From: Cladosporium sp. IMV 00045
Lineage: Eukaryota; Ascomycota; Dothideomycetes; Cladosporiales; Cladosporiaceae
Assembly (NCBI GenBank): GCA_001931905.2
Contig: MSJI02000766.1
Coordinates: 36,617-100,616, forward strand
Length of the DNA stretch: 64,000 nucleotides
Direction: 5' to 3'
Part shown: piece by piece, positions 10,062 through 21,349 of the stretch
Position numbering within the stretch: position 1 is the first letter of the stretch
Layout: the number at the start of each line of letters is the position of its first letter
Program-made: the position numbers and the translations under genes
Notes under the pieces: model-generated
The model's database searches: none
The model's input: the letters and a program-made list of their open reading frames with translations, nothing else
What the model was told of the DNA's origin: nothing

Positions 10062-10724
10062 GTTTGTTATTGTATGTGTTGTGAATGTGTTTTGTAGTAT
10101 TTCCTGATATACTCTTTCACAGCAATCACATCTATCTCTCTCAAAAGTTGAAGGTCGGCCAGTCCAAAATTTTGCCCCGACGCCGACGCTGCCGACCAAG
10201 AAGGGACAAGCGCGGCGACTCCACGAGCCACAGCGGCGGGATTCACTTCCCAAGCCTCATATGCTTGAGATCGATCGGTTACCGCCACAAAAAGGACGTC
10301 ACCGCAGCAGGCAGATCAAAACACCAGCACGCGTATGCAAAAGCTCCAAGCCGCTACACCGTTGCGCCAATCTGTAGTAGCGGCACATCTAAACTCTGCC
10401 AGTGACACCATGCTCCATCATAAACAAGTTATGGCATCAACACGGTACAGAGGTACTTCCCTGCTGTCCATCACCTGGTAAATATATACTTTCCCTCTCC
10501 TATCCACCTTCCACCTCCCACCTACACCCCTCTCTCCTCCACCGTACCCTACCACCCTCAAAACCCCCCACGCTCGCGGGCTCGCAACCATAAGCTCCGA
10601 ACGCCCAAAGAACACTGCCCCGCGGAAACTCCAGGTCCGCGAGGGTAAATCGTCCAGCCCGTCTCCGTCGAGGAAGAGCAACACTTCGTCTCCTGCACCA
10701 CAAGACACCAAATCTTCAAGCAAC
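10062..10724. other. Divergent promoter region, RPA49 and promethin-like gene
   Basis: Between two divergently transcribed genes. There is no supported coding sequence. The half nearer 10725 is strongly pyrimidine-rich (CT-rich tract about 10490-10560), as is common in fungal leaders. Confidence 0.5.
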
Positions 10725-11682
10725 ATGGCGGACAAGGTTGGAGACGCCACGAAGGGCGCTCAGGACAAAGTCGGCGGCTTAACATCAGGCCTTCTTGGCA
10801 AACTTGAGGCATGGGGGAACTGGTTAGCAGCTTGGGGCAAGGGCCTGCTGGATAACATCTTTCCGCCGGAGAAGCGTGCTGCTTTCCTGGCGAAGCTTCA
10901 AGCTTTCATGCTCAAGAACCCAAAGCTGTCGGTGAGTACATACCGTGTCTGCGCACGTCAAGACCGATACTGACCACAACCAACAGACTTTCCTGGGCAT
11001 GAACTTTGCTATTACTGGAGTGCCGCTGTTCCTCTTCGTTTTCTTCTCGCTTACCGTTTTCATCTTCGCCCTGGTCGTCGGTCTTCTCCTCGGTCTGCTC
11101 GGTGCCGTGGCTTTCACTCTGTTTGCCGTTGGTGTGGCCTTGACCATCATCCTGCCGACAGTCTTCTTCACTACCATGGCCGCAACATTCTTGTTCCTGT
11201 GGGGCCTTGGCGGATACTATATTCTCAAATGGGCCAACGGTGAGGGCAGTGGCGAGTCTGGCAAACAGGAAGGAGGACCTTCCATCGGCGACAGACTCAA
11301 CTCTCTCACTGGCGGACGTCTCTCTGGATTTATGAACGCCGCTAAGGACCAAGAAGCGAAGAAGGGCATTGACGGCTTCGGTGATGAACACACTCCCGCC
11401 AAGAGTGACGAAAAGTCGCAAAGTACCCAGCAAAACGGCAAGACCGAAGCGCCTCAGAAGACGTCTAAGCCTGAGACGAATGGAAGCCCAAAGCCAAAAC
11501 CAAAGGCGAACGGCTCACCTGCACCACAGAAGGCCGCAAGTGACGTCACCAATGCCGCCTCTAACACTGAAAAGAAGGCGACTGATGCAGCTGGTGGTGC
11601 TACGGGTGGTGCTCAAAAGGCAGTCGGTAATGCAGCCGGAACTGCCACCGGTGGCCTGAGTGCTGCGACTGGAACTGGATAG
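10725..11682 (+). CDS. Promethin/LDAF1-like membrane protein
   Basis: Exons 10725-10931 and 10987-11682 are joined across a 55-nt intron (GTGAGT...CAACAG), giving 300 residues. The N-terminal 69 residues are helical and amphipathic (GLTSGLLGKLEAWGNWLAAW). They are followed by a long hydrophobic hairpin region of about 80 residues (FLFVFFSLTVFIFALVVGLL, then further glycine-rich segments), and then a hydrophilic, repetitive Lys/Ser/Ala/Gly-rich tail. This architecture matches promethin (lipid droplet assembly factor) relatives, which sit in the ER with seipin and mark sites of lipid droplet formation. The tail is low complexity and probably disordered. The assignment rests on overall pattern and could alternatively be an uncharacterised ER membrane protein. 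Confidence 0.65.
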
Positions 11683-12143
11683 GTCTGCCTGTCTGATACG
11701 GCGAGGATGATGTGAATTGTTATGATTACGACTGCATAGCATTGTTGTCTGGATATTTGAATGGCGGATGGGAGGGAAGCGACTGATGGTTTGAATATTT
11801 GCTCGATTTTCTTGTATTGCGAGCACACCATCTTTTTAATAACGTGCCATAATGAAGTGTTTTTTCCGCGTTTCAGAGCAAGCCTCATCTCAAGCATGTG
11901 AAGCTCTCAACTTAGTGACATGCATAGGCAGCAACTGCAGCTCTGTGTCTACTGCACTCACTCTCTTACATTTACCAACAAATTTTGTCCTTTATTTGAC
12001 CACTATAGACAATGAGAATGTAAGTCTTCACAATCTCACAAACACACTCCCTTGCCGTCGTTGATCATGTTTTCGTCAATCAGACCCGCAACTGCCCCGC
12101 CAAGTGGGCAGCTCCATCCGTGACGACAGCTCGGGCGTTGAAG
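11683..12143. other. Intergenic
   Basis: No supported gene. It holds the 3' end of the promethin-like gene and the promoter of the UBA/UIM gene. The open frame reaches back to 12120 but contains no ATG before 12144. Confidence 0.5.
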
Positions 12144-14849
12144 ATGGGCAAACGCAAACGTGCCGAGCAGACATACTCAAAGAAACATCACGCAAACAAC
12201 CCGCGTCGCGCGGGCCCCCAAAGACCAACACAACACGACTTTTTCTCCATAGACAGCGACGGTCCGGACTACGAGATATCCTCTCTCTTCGGCCAGCCCA
12301 GCAACCGCACGAAATCATCCAAACCGGCATCCTTGTCCACCACGCTCGCAAACAGACCTTCCACACGAACCACAAAAGCCATGCCCGCCGAACCGAGCGA
12401 GGATGACGTCCAAATGCTAGTCACAGTCACGAGCTGCTCGCGAGAAACATCAGTACGCTACCTCAAAGCCAAGAACAACAATGTCGAAAGCGCCATGAAT
12501 GCGCTCCTGGACGGGGAGGACATTTCCAAGCAAGAGACCGCATCACAATGGGACGAAGGCGTATGGCAGACAGACAGAGACGGGAACGCGAATATTGGCG
12601 AGCGCGATCTGAGACCCTTGGGAACCGGCACCAGCACGGCGCCCACGAGGGTGCCTTCGCCTGCAGGGGATCTCAAGGCGCCTACTAACAGAGACGCTGA
12701 GGATGCGGAACTCGCTCGCGCGCTGGAGATGAGCCAGCAGGATTTGGGATCGGCGTTTCAGCAAGAGTCGGGCGTTGTCGGTGCGGATGGGACTTCGAGG
12801 CAGACGTTCGGGCCCGCGACCAAGGATCAGTATGACAAGAATGACTGGGCTATGGTGCCGTTTTCGCTCGGCGCCAGCAGTGAGATCGTACCGGACGTGG
12901 AGCCCGAGCAGAGGAAGAACGTGGAGGGAGAGCCTCGGTTTCTCAAGAACCTGCCTTCTGGGGACTATCTGCCGAATTTCTTGACAATTGGCCATGCCAT
13001 TCCTGCTGTGAGGGAGTCTCTCCTTTTCCGGGAATGCACTATGGCGCAGTATGGGGAAGATCCTGAATGGTGGAAGGGAAATCAGATCGCTCTGCCGAAA
13101 ATTGTACATACTGAAGACGGCGCGCCTGCGGATCCTGAGATCGATCGGTTCGACGAGTTCATTGCTGAGACGCAGCGGCTGATGGCGGTCTTGGATGCTA
13201 GCCAGAGATCTTATGCCAGTGCACTTGCGCTGTCACAGACGGAGCTGCTTCGCTCAGGAGATGGATCGGGTCTCATTGAGAAATTCATCAAGAGGACCAT
13301 CCAAGCAGCTACCGTGAGGTGTGGGAAAGCGGCGGAATATCTATCACTGTTCGCGACGAACATTGACACGACCTCGCCTGAAGGATTGCTCACGCCATAT
13401 CTGGAGGTCTTTGATATGCCCATAAAGACTGTCGGAGAGGACAAACTTGGCTTGATGGAGATCCTGGACGGCTTGCTCTGGGATACAGTCTCTGAGGATG
13501 CCGCGAGTGTCGACAACTCCATCGTCAAAGGTGCAGACGTTCTCGTCATGTGCGCGAATCAGACGAATCCCTCCGCCGAGAAACTACAAATCGACGTCCC
13601 CCCGACGCTGTACATCGATAAATACCTTGGGGAAAATCTAGAAATCTCCAAACCCGCGCGCTTGGAGATTCTTCAACAGAAACAACGGGTCGCGAAAATC
13701 ACAGACATTGAGAACAAACTCACGAAATGGGAGCACCCGCAAAAAAAGGGAGAAGACCTCGATGCGAGGGCGATGCTCCAGCATACATTGGGGCATTTCT
13801 CGGGCAAGAATATGGCCGATGCAACGAATGCTGACAGAGAGAACGGTATCGTTGTCAACGGCACCGATGCGCACGAACAACCGCACTATGCAGAAATCGC
13901 ATCAAGACTGGAGGCTATTGCTCTAAGCGTCGACAAGAAGCTCGAGAAGTTGGCAGCAGAAAAAGAAGCCATCCAGAAGAACATCTCCCAGCTCTCCAAC
14001 TCCTCTCCGCCTCAACTCGAGGAGAGGGGTCTGAGACAACGCTACACCCTCATGGGCGTGGCCACCAAACCCAGCATCACCTATGTCCTCCGTCCCAAAG
14101 AAGAAGAGGACGAAGACGAAGACAGAATGTCCACCGAAACAGACGCGGACGACAGCACACCCGACGGCATGCAGTGGTGGCGCATCGAATACACAGTCAA
14201 CAGCAACTCCCCTCGCATCCTCAAATCAAAGGTAGCCGAATACACGGTCCTCCACGCCGTCGAAGCCGAGCACACCTCCGCCCTCCTCGTCTACGCCAGC
14301 GACCGCGCCGTCGACGACTCCATCTCGCAAAACCTGCCCCCACCCCTCCACCACTTCGTGCAAGAAGACGACGCCCACTTCACCACCGAACTCCGCGACG
14401 CAACTCTCATTCGCCCCCCTCCCTCGTACGAGCACGCCTACGACAGCGAAGTCCCGCGCCAATCCATCGAGCCTGGCGATCATATCAGCAACAACAACCG
14501 CCGCGCAAGCGCCGACAGCACGTGCGCGCAAGGCGGCAGTCCGACAACCGGCGGAAGCCCTTTCTACGGCGGCAGCGGCGCGCCGCAGACTTACGGCCTG
14601 CCACCCTCCACCGTCCGCTCGGGCCAGCACGTCGAAAGCGCCAGTGACGATCCGGAGGTCACGGAAATCCACCTCTCGCCGCCGCAGGAGGAGGAGACCC
14701 AGCATCAGGAGATGGTGGAGACGAGGAGTGCGCCATTTCTGCCCGGTTTGAAGACTGGCCAGCAGCACCCGCGGGAGCGGGAGGAGGATGCGAGCATGGA
14801 GGATGTGCGGAATGGGTCTGGCGATGATGGGGCTGGAAGGCGGGAGTGA
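12144..14849 (+). CDS. UBA/UIM protein with degenerate USP fold
   Basis: A 901-residue intronless protein. An N-terminal basic stretch (MGKRKRAEQ) precedes a UBA-like helical domain (about residues 82-125, SEDDVQMLVTVTSCSRETSV) and a ubiquitin-interacting motif (DAEDAELARALEMSQQD, about 185-201). From about residue 270 the layout is that of a USP25/28-type ubiquitin protease: FLKNLPSGDYLPNFLTIGHA lines up without gaps with the Cys box, but the catalytic Cys position is Asp. The C-terminal His box (SITYVLRP, later QWWRIEY and ALLVYAS) lacks the GHY histidine. This suggests a ubiquitin-binding pseudo-protease. The last 120 residues are disordered. The start is the first ATG; the family is usually annotated only as ubiquitin interaction motif protein. 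Confidence 0.7.
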   Translation: MGKRKRAEQTYSKKHHANNPRRAGPQRPTQHDFFSIDSDGPDYEISSLFGQPSNRTKSSKPASLSTTLANRPSTRTTKAMPAEPSEDDVQMLVTVTSCSRETSVRYLKAKNNNVESAMNALLDGEDISKQETASQWDEGVWQTDRDGNANIGERDLRPLGTGTSTAPTRVPSPAGDLKAPTNRDAEDAELARALEMSQQDLGSAFQQESGVVGADGTSRQTFGPATKDQYDKNDWAMVPFSLGASSEIVPDVEPEQRKNVEGEPRFLKNLPSGDYLPNFLTIGHAIPAVRESLLFRECTMAQYGEDPEWWKGNQIALPKIVHTEDGAPADPEIDRFDEFIAETQRLMAVLDASQRSYASALALSQTELLRSGDGSGLIEKFIKRTIQAATVRCGKAAEYLSLFATNIDTTSPEGLLTPYLEVFDMPIKTVGEDKLGLMEILDGLLWDTVSEDAASVDNSIVKGADVLVMCANQTNPSAEKLQIDVPPTLYIDKYLGENLEISKPARLEILQQKQRVAKITDIENKLTKWEHPQKKGEDLDARAMLQHTLGHFSGKNMADATNADRENGIVVNGTDAHEQPHYAEIASRLEAIALSVDKKLEKLAAEKEAIQKNISQLSNSSPPQLEERGLRQRYTLMGVATKPSITYVLRPKEEEDEDEDRMSTETDADDSTPDGMQWWRIEYTVNSNSPRILKSKVAEYTVLHAVEAEHTSALLVYASDRAVDDSISQNLPPPLHHFVQEDDAHFTTELRDATLIRPPPSYEHAYDSEVPRQSIEPGDHISNNNRRASADSTCAQGGSPTTGGSPFYGGSGAPQTYGLPPSTVRSGQHVESASDDPEVTEIHLSPPQEEETQHQEMVETRSAPFLPGLKTGQQHPREREEDASMEDVRNGSGDDGAGRRE

Positions 14850-15685
14850 GGGGGACTGTGCGTTCGGGGATGGGGAAACGATGGGGTAACGATGGGGTAA
14901 TATCGAGAAATGAAGGGGTAACGTGAATTCAGATGTGGGACGCCTTTGCCTCTTATATCCTCCCGCGATTCGAGTGGCTTGCTTCGAGTGATCTGCCATG
15001 CTTCCTAGTGTCTGCATGAATCTGGCGCGGAGTCATGGGCTTCTTCCCTGCCTTGCTGACGAGGTGACGGTGACGTTTCAGTAGTCGTCGGGCTAAGCTT
15101 CTTGTTAGTGTTGTGGCCCCGTGGGGGTCCTTCGATTATTGTAAAGTAATCGGTAACTCTAGATGCATCACTTGTGTTCGAAATCATTGAGCCATCTCTG
15201 TGCCGTTTTCTCCCGTGAAAGACGTTGGTGGTGGGATATTCGATCGAATCGACGTTATGTGGACTGAGCTCTACTTGCGCTTACATGAGTGCTTCTACGG
15301 TTCATGATTATTCCCCCAACTCTTGTCCTTAGGGCTCATAAACTTGGACTTGCTTGAACGGTGCTGGGTTGTCTCCTAAGCTTTTGTATCCCAGAAAGCT
15401 TGCTTCTCCACGGTTCGTTTTCGGCTCCGGAAACAGCCCCCAGGATTTAACCCACCCTCAATTGATGACTACTGACTAACTGTTTCCTTTAACCTTCACC
15501 AAGTTTCTCTGGTTTCGAGCCTATCGGGAACACTACTCTCGAGTGCTCTGTTCCGGTTTCTACTTTGGGGAGTTGGCGATTTTATGCATATCCTACTCTG
15601 AGCTGTGTTTGTTTACCTAATTGCCTGAGGCCAGTATTTACTACCCAACAATTGCATACCAAGGTCGCTGATAGTACGCCAGGCA
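14850..15685. other. Intergenic
   Basis: No supported gene in 836 bp. The start is the 3' region of the UBA/UIM gene and the rest is the probable promoter of the ATP-grasp gene. Small AT/GC palindromes occur, but nothing is diagnostic. Confidence 0.5.
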
Positions 15686-16965
15686 ATGGCTGCTCTACGA
15701 TCTGGCATTCGAGACTTGCGAGTCGCCGTGCTGTTCCAATCGTTGCCGCCTCCGGTCATCAATGGCGTTGCTAAGCCGCTCAAACCTGGTGGTGAGTCTA
15801 TGTCAAACAACTGGTGCAGTGGGAGACATGTAGTAGTAGAACGAAGAAGAAATGCAAGACGCTCATCCACAGCCAACAGGCTACCAAGACTCTGGCGCTG
15901 ACATAGCCTACAATCTCCACCAACGCAACCCAAACAGCATCATCACGCCCTCCCCCCAACCCAACCCAACGCAAGACCAAGGCTGGAGTTTCCCCGACAG
16001 CGAAGAAGGCATCCTCGCCGCCATCGAAAAAGGCGCCAATTGCCTCTGGGCGAACACGATCTTGTTCAAAAACCACCCTCTGCAGATTTCCTCAAAAATA
16101 CCAGCCAAATCCCCCAACCTCAAAATCATCGGCCAGCCTCCAAACCTAGTCGAAGCCTACGACGATAAAGACTTCGTCAACTCCTGGCTGCGCCGCACGG
16201 GGCGTTTCGACGTGCCGAAATCCTGCACCGCCTCCCCTTCGACCGTCCAAGAGCTCACAAACCTCCTGGCAAAACACGCCCTCCACCTCCCCATAGTCGC
16301 CAAACCGATCCGCGGCCGCGGCAGCCAAGGCGTGCGCGTCTGCCATTCTACGAGCGAGCTGGAACACCACCTGCGCGAGCTAGGATCGAATTCAATCCTC
16401 GAAGAATTCCTCCCCGGCGTCGAAGGGACTGTCACAGTCATGCCTCCCTCGCGCGAGAGGCCGAAGTACTGGGCCATGCCTCTTGTTGAGCGGTTCAATC
16501 ACGCCGAGGGGATTGCGCCATATAGTGGCAATGTGGCTGTGAGTGTCAATTCGAGGGTCGTCAAGGCCGGAGACCTCAATGGGAGGGAGGATGGGGCGGC
16601 TGTGCAAGAGGTCATGAGGCAGTGTGAGGGCGTTGCTGAGCTGTTGAGGGTTACGGCGCCGGTTAGAATTGATGTTCGGAAGGGGGATGGGGGGTCACAG
16701 GCGAGGTATGCGATTTTTGACGTTAACATGAAACCGGTGAGTTGCAATAGAAGTTCTCTTGTTTTGGCTGCTTCTTCGATCTATTGGCTGACTTCAATCG
16801 GTACTGCAGAACATGACAATGCCAGGTCGTCCTGGTCGTGAAGATCAGGCGAGTTTGACCATGCTCGCTGCGGAGGGTCTTGGGTGGTCAGTGGGAGATT
16901 TGTTGGAGAATATTCTTGCTACTGCGACGCCTTTGGAGGAGTTGCGTCGAATCAAGTTGGACTGA
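15686..16965 (+). CDS. ATP-grasp enzyme, D-Ala-D-Ala ligase-like
   Basis: Exons 15686-15791, 15880-16736 and 16810-16965 (introns of 88 and 73 nt, both GTGAGT...CAG) give 372 residues. The start exon encodes LRVAVLFQSLPPPVI, the first beta strand of the ligase fold, and joins in frame to GYQDSGADIAYNL. The ATP-grasp core is visible as PIVAKPIRGRGSQGV (nucleotide-binding lysine and glycine loop, about residues 180-195), SILEEFLPGVEGTV, and the metal-binding FDVNMKPNMTMPGRPG near the end. Bacterial relatives join two D-alanines for peptidoglycan. Fungal homologues of this type are widespread and their substrates are not known to me, so D-Ala-D-Ala formation is only inferred. It lies about 10 kb from the murA/murB pair. 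Confidence 0.8.
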
Positions 16966-18233
16966 ATAATCCGTGTCTCTGAGATCAACCAAGGATTTTT
17001 GGTGTATAGCAGAAGGCATATGCTTATTTGGTCTTGTGCTATCGTGAGTGATGAAGCCGCGTGCTTGAAGCTCACTCACGATAGCACAAGTCGTTGATAT
17101 CATTCTCGGACCTCTTGGATTACCAAATCCATCACCATCTGAGCAATGAACTTCACATATGATATCAAGTATCATCGATAGCTATCGTACACCGATTAAA
17201 ACCAGACCAATTGGTTACCAATGCATAAGACTTGCACAACTCGGGCGACAATCGGACGCAGACAGTAGAGGGCTATGACGAAAGCAGACGCAAACGAACC
17301 ACATCGGGAACAAGGGCCGCATTCATGAGTCGCCAGGACGAATAAGAATATGCAGGGTCTGGCCGGCGAAGGCGCCAGGGCATGGGAAATGCGGTTTGAT
17401 GATTCTTTAAGGTAAGGATTTTACCCCGATAAGCTTCCCTGCTGGCGGCGGCAAATTCTTGACGCTTGGACACGCAAAGCGCCGAGGGCTTGTCAATCCT
17501 GCCCTTCGCAATCCACGCTAGGTATTCTCCAACATGGCCCAGCCCAGAGATAAGACAAGGCGAGATCCAAGACGGCGCGTGGCGTTGCGGGAACACTCGG
17601 ACTCTCGGGTTGATCTTTCGGTGCATCAGGAACAGTAATCAAGACTGGCAGTAAGCATCGGTTGTGGCTGCTGGGCGGAAGCTTGGCCACGATGCTTCAG
17701 CCGCCTTGTGAAGATCCTGCTGCAACCTCGTCATACTCTGTTCCTGCGATCGTCCTCCCACTTTCGTTGTACAAACCTAACTGTCCGCTCCTCCACACGT
17801 CCGCGAACTCCAAAGACACACAGACTGGCAGATAGCGCTCATCTCCGCGTCTTCTGGAATATCGGGCATGCAGAGGTCCTCGTGTCGACCGCGCACTGTG
17901 TCTGCAGAGGTCACTGCGGCGTTGACATTACCTAAAGGCCAAGGTTTCGCCGTCAACGTCTAGGTTCGACCCGGCATCTTATGCGACTGGCGTCACTAAC
18001 CATGTGTCAACCATACTCTGGTTGGCTTGAATGGTGGTATCGGTGGGCCTGGCCGTGACGGTTCGTCGCCTCCCCCGCCGCACTCCATTTGAATTCAAGA
18101 TGCCGTCCGCTCCCTCCTGCTCTTCGACGCATCTCACGCGACACCACCTCAACTCTTCTTATACCGTTGCCATCTCCCTCTCCGGGCTTCTCCATCGCCC
18201 CATCTCTCAACGCCTGATCAACATCCACCCGCC
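16966..18233. other. Intergenic, about 1.3 kb
   Basis: Apart from the hairpin at 17033-17090 I see no gene. The last 200 bp before 18234 are pyrimidine-rich, as in the leaders of strongly expressed fungal genes. Short open frames here have no recognisable product. Confidence 0.5.
17033..17090. repeat. Perfect 19-bp inverted repeat (hairpin)
   Basis: CTTGTGCTATCGTGAGTGA at 17033-17051 is repeated as its exact reverse complement at 17072-17090, separated by 20 nt. It lies 68 nt after the stop codon of the ATP-grasp gene, so it would form a strong stem-loop in that transcript. The 20-nt loop itself contains TGAAGC twice. Confidence 0.85.
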
Positions 18234-19688
18234 ATGTCGACCTACCCTGATCGGGTTGTCCAGGCTCCCGGTCCTCTGACCGAGGACAAGGTCTACGACC
18301 ACGACATCGAGTCCTCGCCTTCATCAAAGACTCAGTCCAAGGAAGGTCGCAAGATTGGCGACGGCGTCGAGAACTATGGAGATCTTGAGCGCTCAACCAC
18401 AGTCCACGAGGGCGAGCAGAAGTACAAGCGTCTCGGTTGGATGAAGCTCACCACCCTGTTGATTGTCGAGGCCATCGCTCTTGGATCTCTGAGTGTACCA
18501 AGTGCCTTTGCTTCCGTCGGTATGGTTGCTGGTGTCATCCTCACTGTCGGCATTGGTCTCATCGCAATCTACACATCATACGTTGTCGGTCAGGTTAAGA
18601 TGAGGCACCCTCACGTCGAGCACTACGCCGACGCGGTCAAGCTCATCTGGGGTCGTTTCGGTTATGAGTTGACCGGTGGCATGTTCGCGCTGTTCCTTAT
18701 CCTTCTGGTCGGTTCCCACACGCTCACAGGCACGATCGCATTCATCCGCATTGTCGACGAGCCTGGCATGTGCGCCTTGATCTGGGGCGTGATTTCTGCC
18801 ATCATCCTCTTTGCTCTGGCTGTCCCTCCCAGTTTCTCCGAGTTCGCCATTCTTGGATACATCGACTTTGCCTCCATCGTTATTGCGATTGGCATCACCA
18901 TCATCGCCACCGGTATCCAGTCTGACAGCGCTGGAGCTGCCGCAGCCACCTGGTCCGCATGGCCTCCTGCAGACATGACCCTTAAGTCTGCCTTCCTTTC
19001 GACCACCAACATTGTCTTCGCCTACTCTTTCGCTGTGTGCCAATTCAGCTTCATGTCTGAGATGCACACTCCGTCCGACTACGTCAAGTCCATCTGGGCG
19101 CTCGGCTTGATCGAGATCTTCATCTACACCCTCACCGGTGCTCTGATCTACGCCTTTGTCGGCACCGATGTCGGCAGCCCTGCTCTTCTCTCGGCCGGAT
19201 TTAAGGTCTCTCGCATCGCCTTCGGAATCGCGCTTCCCGTCATCTTCATCTCGGGATCCATCAACACCGTTGTGGTTGGCCGATACATCATCAACCGCGC
19301 TCTTCCTAACAGCCCCATCAAGTACATCAACACTAAGGCCGGCTGGGCCGTCTGGCTCACCCTGATTGCCGTGATCACCGTCATCGCCTGGGTCATCGCC
19401 GAGGCCATTCCCTTCTTCAACGCCCTCCTCGGTCTGATCTCTAGCTTGTTCATCTCCGGCTTCACCTTCTACTTCCCTGCGCTTTTCTGGTTCCAGCTGG
19501 TCAAGGAGGGCAAGTGGAACTCTTCAAAAAAGAACATCGCCCTGTCCGTGCTCAACGCCTGCGTTTTCTGCATCGGCCTCGCCATCCTGGGTCTCGGCAC
19601 TTACGCTTCGGTGGCCGACATTAAGGACTCCTACGCCAGCGGCGATGGTGTTCGCAGCCCCTTTACTTGCTCTTCTGAGTCGTATTAG
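18234..19688 (+). CDS. Amino-acid transporter (AAAP family, Mtr-like)
   Basis: A 484-residue intronless membrane protein. The first 65 residues are hydrophilic and cytosolic. They are followed by about eleven hydrophobic helices, beginning LGWMKLTTLLIVEAIALGSL, where the GSLSVPSAF turn is typical of Aa_trans proteins of the neutral and aromatic amino-acid permease type. It is expected at the plasma membrane, moving amino acids with protons. Codons end overwhelmingly in C, as in highly expressed fungal genes and unlike the nearby murA/murB and NLR-type genes. Substrate specificity cannot be read from the sequence. Confidence 0.88.
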   Translation: MSTYPDRVVQAPGPLTEDKVYDHDIESSPSSKTQSKEGRKIGDGVENYGDLERSTTVHEGEQKYKRLGWMKLTTLLIVEAIALGSLSVPSAFASVGMVAGVILTVGIGLIAIYTSYVVGQVKMRHPHVEHYADAVKLIWGRFGYELTGGMFALFLILLVGSHTLTGTIAFIRIVDEPGMCALIWGVISAIILFALAVPPSFSEFAILGYIDFASIVIAIGITIIATGIQSDSAGAAAATWSAWPPADMTLKSAFLSTTNIVFAYSFAVCQFSFMSEMHTPSDYVKSIWALGLIEIFIYTLTGALIYAFVGTDVGSPALLSAGFKVSRIAFGIALPVIFISGSINTVVVGRYIINRALPNSPIKYINTKAGWAVWLTLIAVITVIAWVIAEAIPFFNALLGLISSLFISGFTFYFPALFWFQLVKEGKWNSSKKNIALSVLNACVFCIGLAILGLGTYASVADIKDSYASGDGVRSPFTCSSESY

Positions 19689-21349
19689 ACGGGAATTGCT
19701 GCTGCTGCTGTTTTTATGATGATGGTTTTTCTGCGAAAAGCGATGCTGCGATGATGTATCTCTTATTTTCTTTTCCTTTTCGTTCCGGGAATGGGTTCGA
19801 GCTTCGAGCTTGCAGACAAGATCTGTGATAGATGTTAGAGATCGATAGAGACCATCCAAAGAGAACCAAACGAATTCTTACGACAAATCACCTCTCAATT
19901 CGCCTCCGTTCCATGTAAAGTGTGCTTGTCTCCCAAGCCGGACAGTCGTCTGAGAAGCATGGTCGCAGATGACCACGCCTCGCCACAGCGATGTGGACGA
20001 ACACCCAGTCCAATGTACGAAGATGGCGAAACAGAGATCGATCCAAATCCATGAGCGATAGCGAAACCGGGAAGGCAAGAAGCGGAGAAGTTGAAGAAAA
20101 CCACACCAGAGTATCCAGAAAGAAAGAGAGAATCTCAGTGTGACTTTTCGGCGATTTGATGCATACGCCCCATAGAGGAAAATCGCAAGCGAGGAGCGCC
20201 CTACAACTACACGCCCTTGGATCCACTTACTTGCCTTCGGGGGACTGGAGTATCGGGGCGCGTACGGGGCTACGGTATGTTTAGTTGCGCTCCATAGGGC
20301 TTCATTGAGGTGACTTTTGGGATTAGTGGGGTCAATGAGGTTGCGTCTTTTTGGTTGGAAGCTGTGTCGTTGATGATCATTTGTTTGTTGGTGAGTTAAG
20401 TTGGGTGAGCGGATAGATGGATGAATGGACGGATGGAATTTGGGTGGTGGGCGAACGGAGTAACGATGATCATCGCACTTCGCTCGCAGTGACTTGTCGT
20501 TCATGGAATTGTTAATTGCGAGTTGTGCTCAGCCGGGAAACGGCATAGTTGGTTTACCGTAGGGCGTGGGTTCGTGTGAAGTGTGAGCAAGATTTCGGAA
20601 GGGACCTGGATTGTTGAAGCTTGAATCCACTTCACTTCATGCCTTGCTTGATGACAACAAAGCAGCAATCGCCCAATTGTTACCCAAGGCATTTGCGTTC
20701 GTATACCTCTGCCATGTTAGGATATAGACAAATTGTCATGCTATTATCAATGTCTTCGGGTGTGTTTCGACTCACCTCGAGAAACGCTCGTCAGGACTAA
20801 GCTCAGGTTTACAAACCTCAAAGCGCAATGCTGCTGTCGAACAATCACCTCAGAGATCACAGAAGGGTGTCTTCTCTACAATCTAGGTGATGTTCGCCAA
20901 GGCAAGCAGGGCGAGCGACAATATGGCCCCATTCATTCGCTCGGCTACGCGCTGTGGGCTTACTGCTGCGGCCGTGGCTGACAGCTGAGCTGCTGAGCTG
21001 GCATGGCTTGCAGTTACCATTCCATGATACCAGACCACATGGATTTCAGGCCATCGCGAGTTGGCCAGCTCCATATCGATTGTTCATACCTGGAGAATTT
21101 CCACGAGACTCATTTCAGTATATCGTGGCAAGGAAAAAATAAGCGGAGGTATTTGGTGGCGACGAAGCTCGATCTGCGTTCGCAATAAAGCGGCGGCAGT
21201 GCAGATGCATGCAGTGAAGCGCCGATAAAAGTACTTGGATCCAAGTCGTGAGCATAAGCGTGGCGCTCTCAGCCTCCTATATCACACGAACCCTTCACAG
21301 CGTCAGCCTGTCAAAAGTCGGCCTGTCGCGAATCTTCCACCCGTACGAC
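19689..21349. other. Intergenic, about 1.7 kb
   Basis: No supported gene. A 208-codon minus-strand frame at 19878-20504 has low-complexity, shadow-like composition and no recognised domain. The rest is the upstream region of the gene at 21350. Confidence 0.5.

Noticed and set aside
12120..12143. Longer start for the UBA/UIM protein
   Set aside because: The frame begins at GTG, not ATG; the first ATG is at 12144 and starts a typical basic N-terminus.
17940..17985. Possible tRNA T-loop (GGTTCGACCC)
   Set aside because: No acceptor stem, anticodon arm or cloverleaf can be paired around it.
19878..20504. 208-codon minus-strand open frame
   Set aside because: Composition is His/Pro/Arg/Trp mixed without any domain, several overlapping frames are equally open, and no splice-consistent extension was found.
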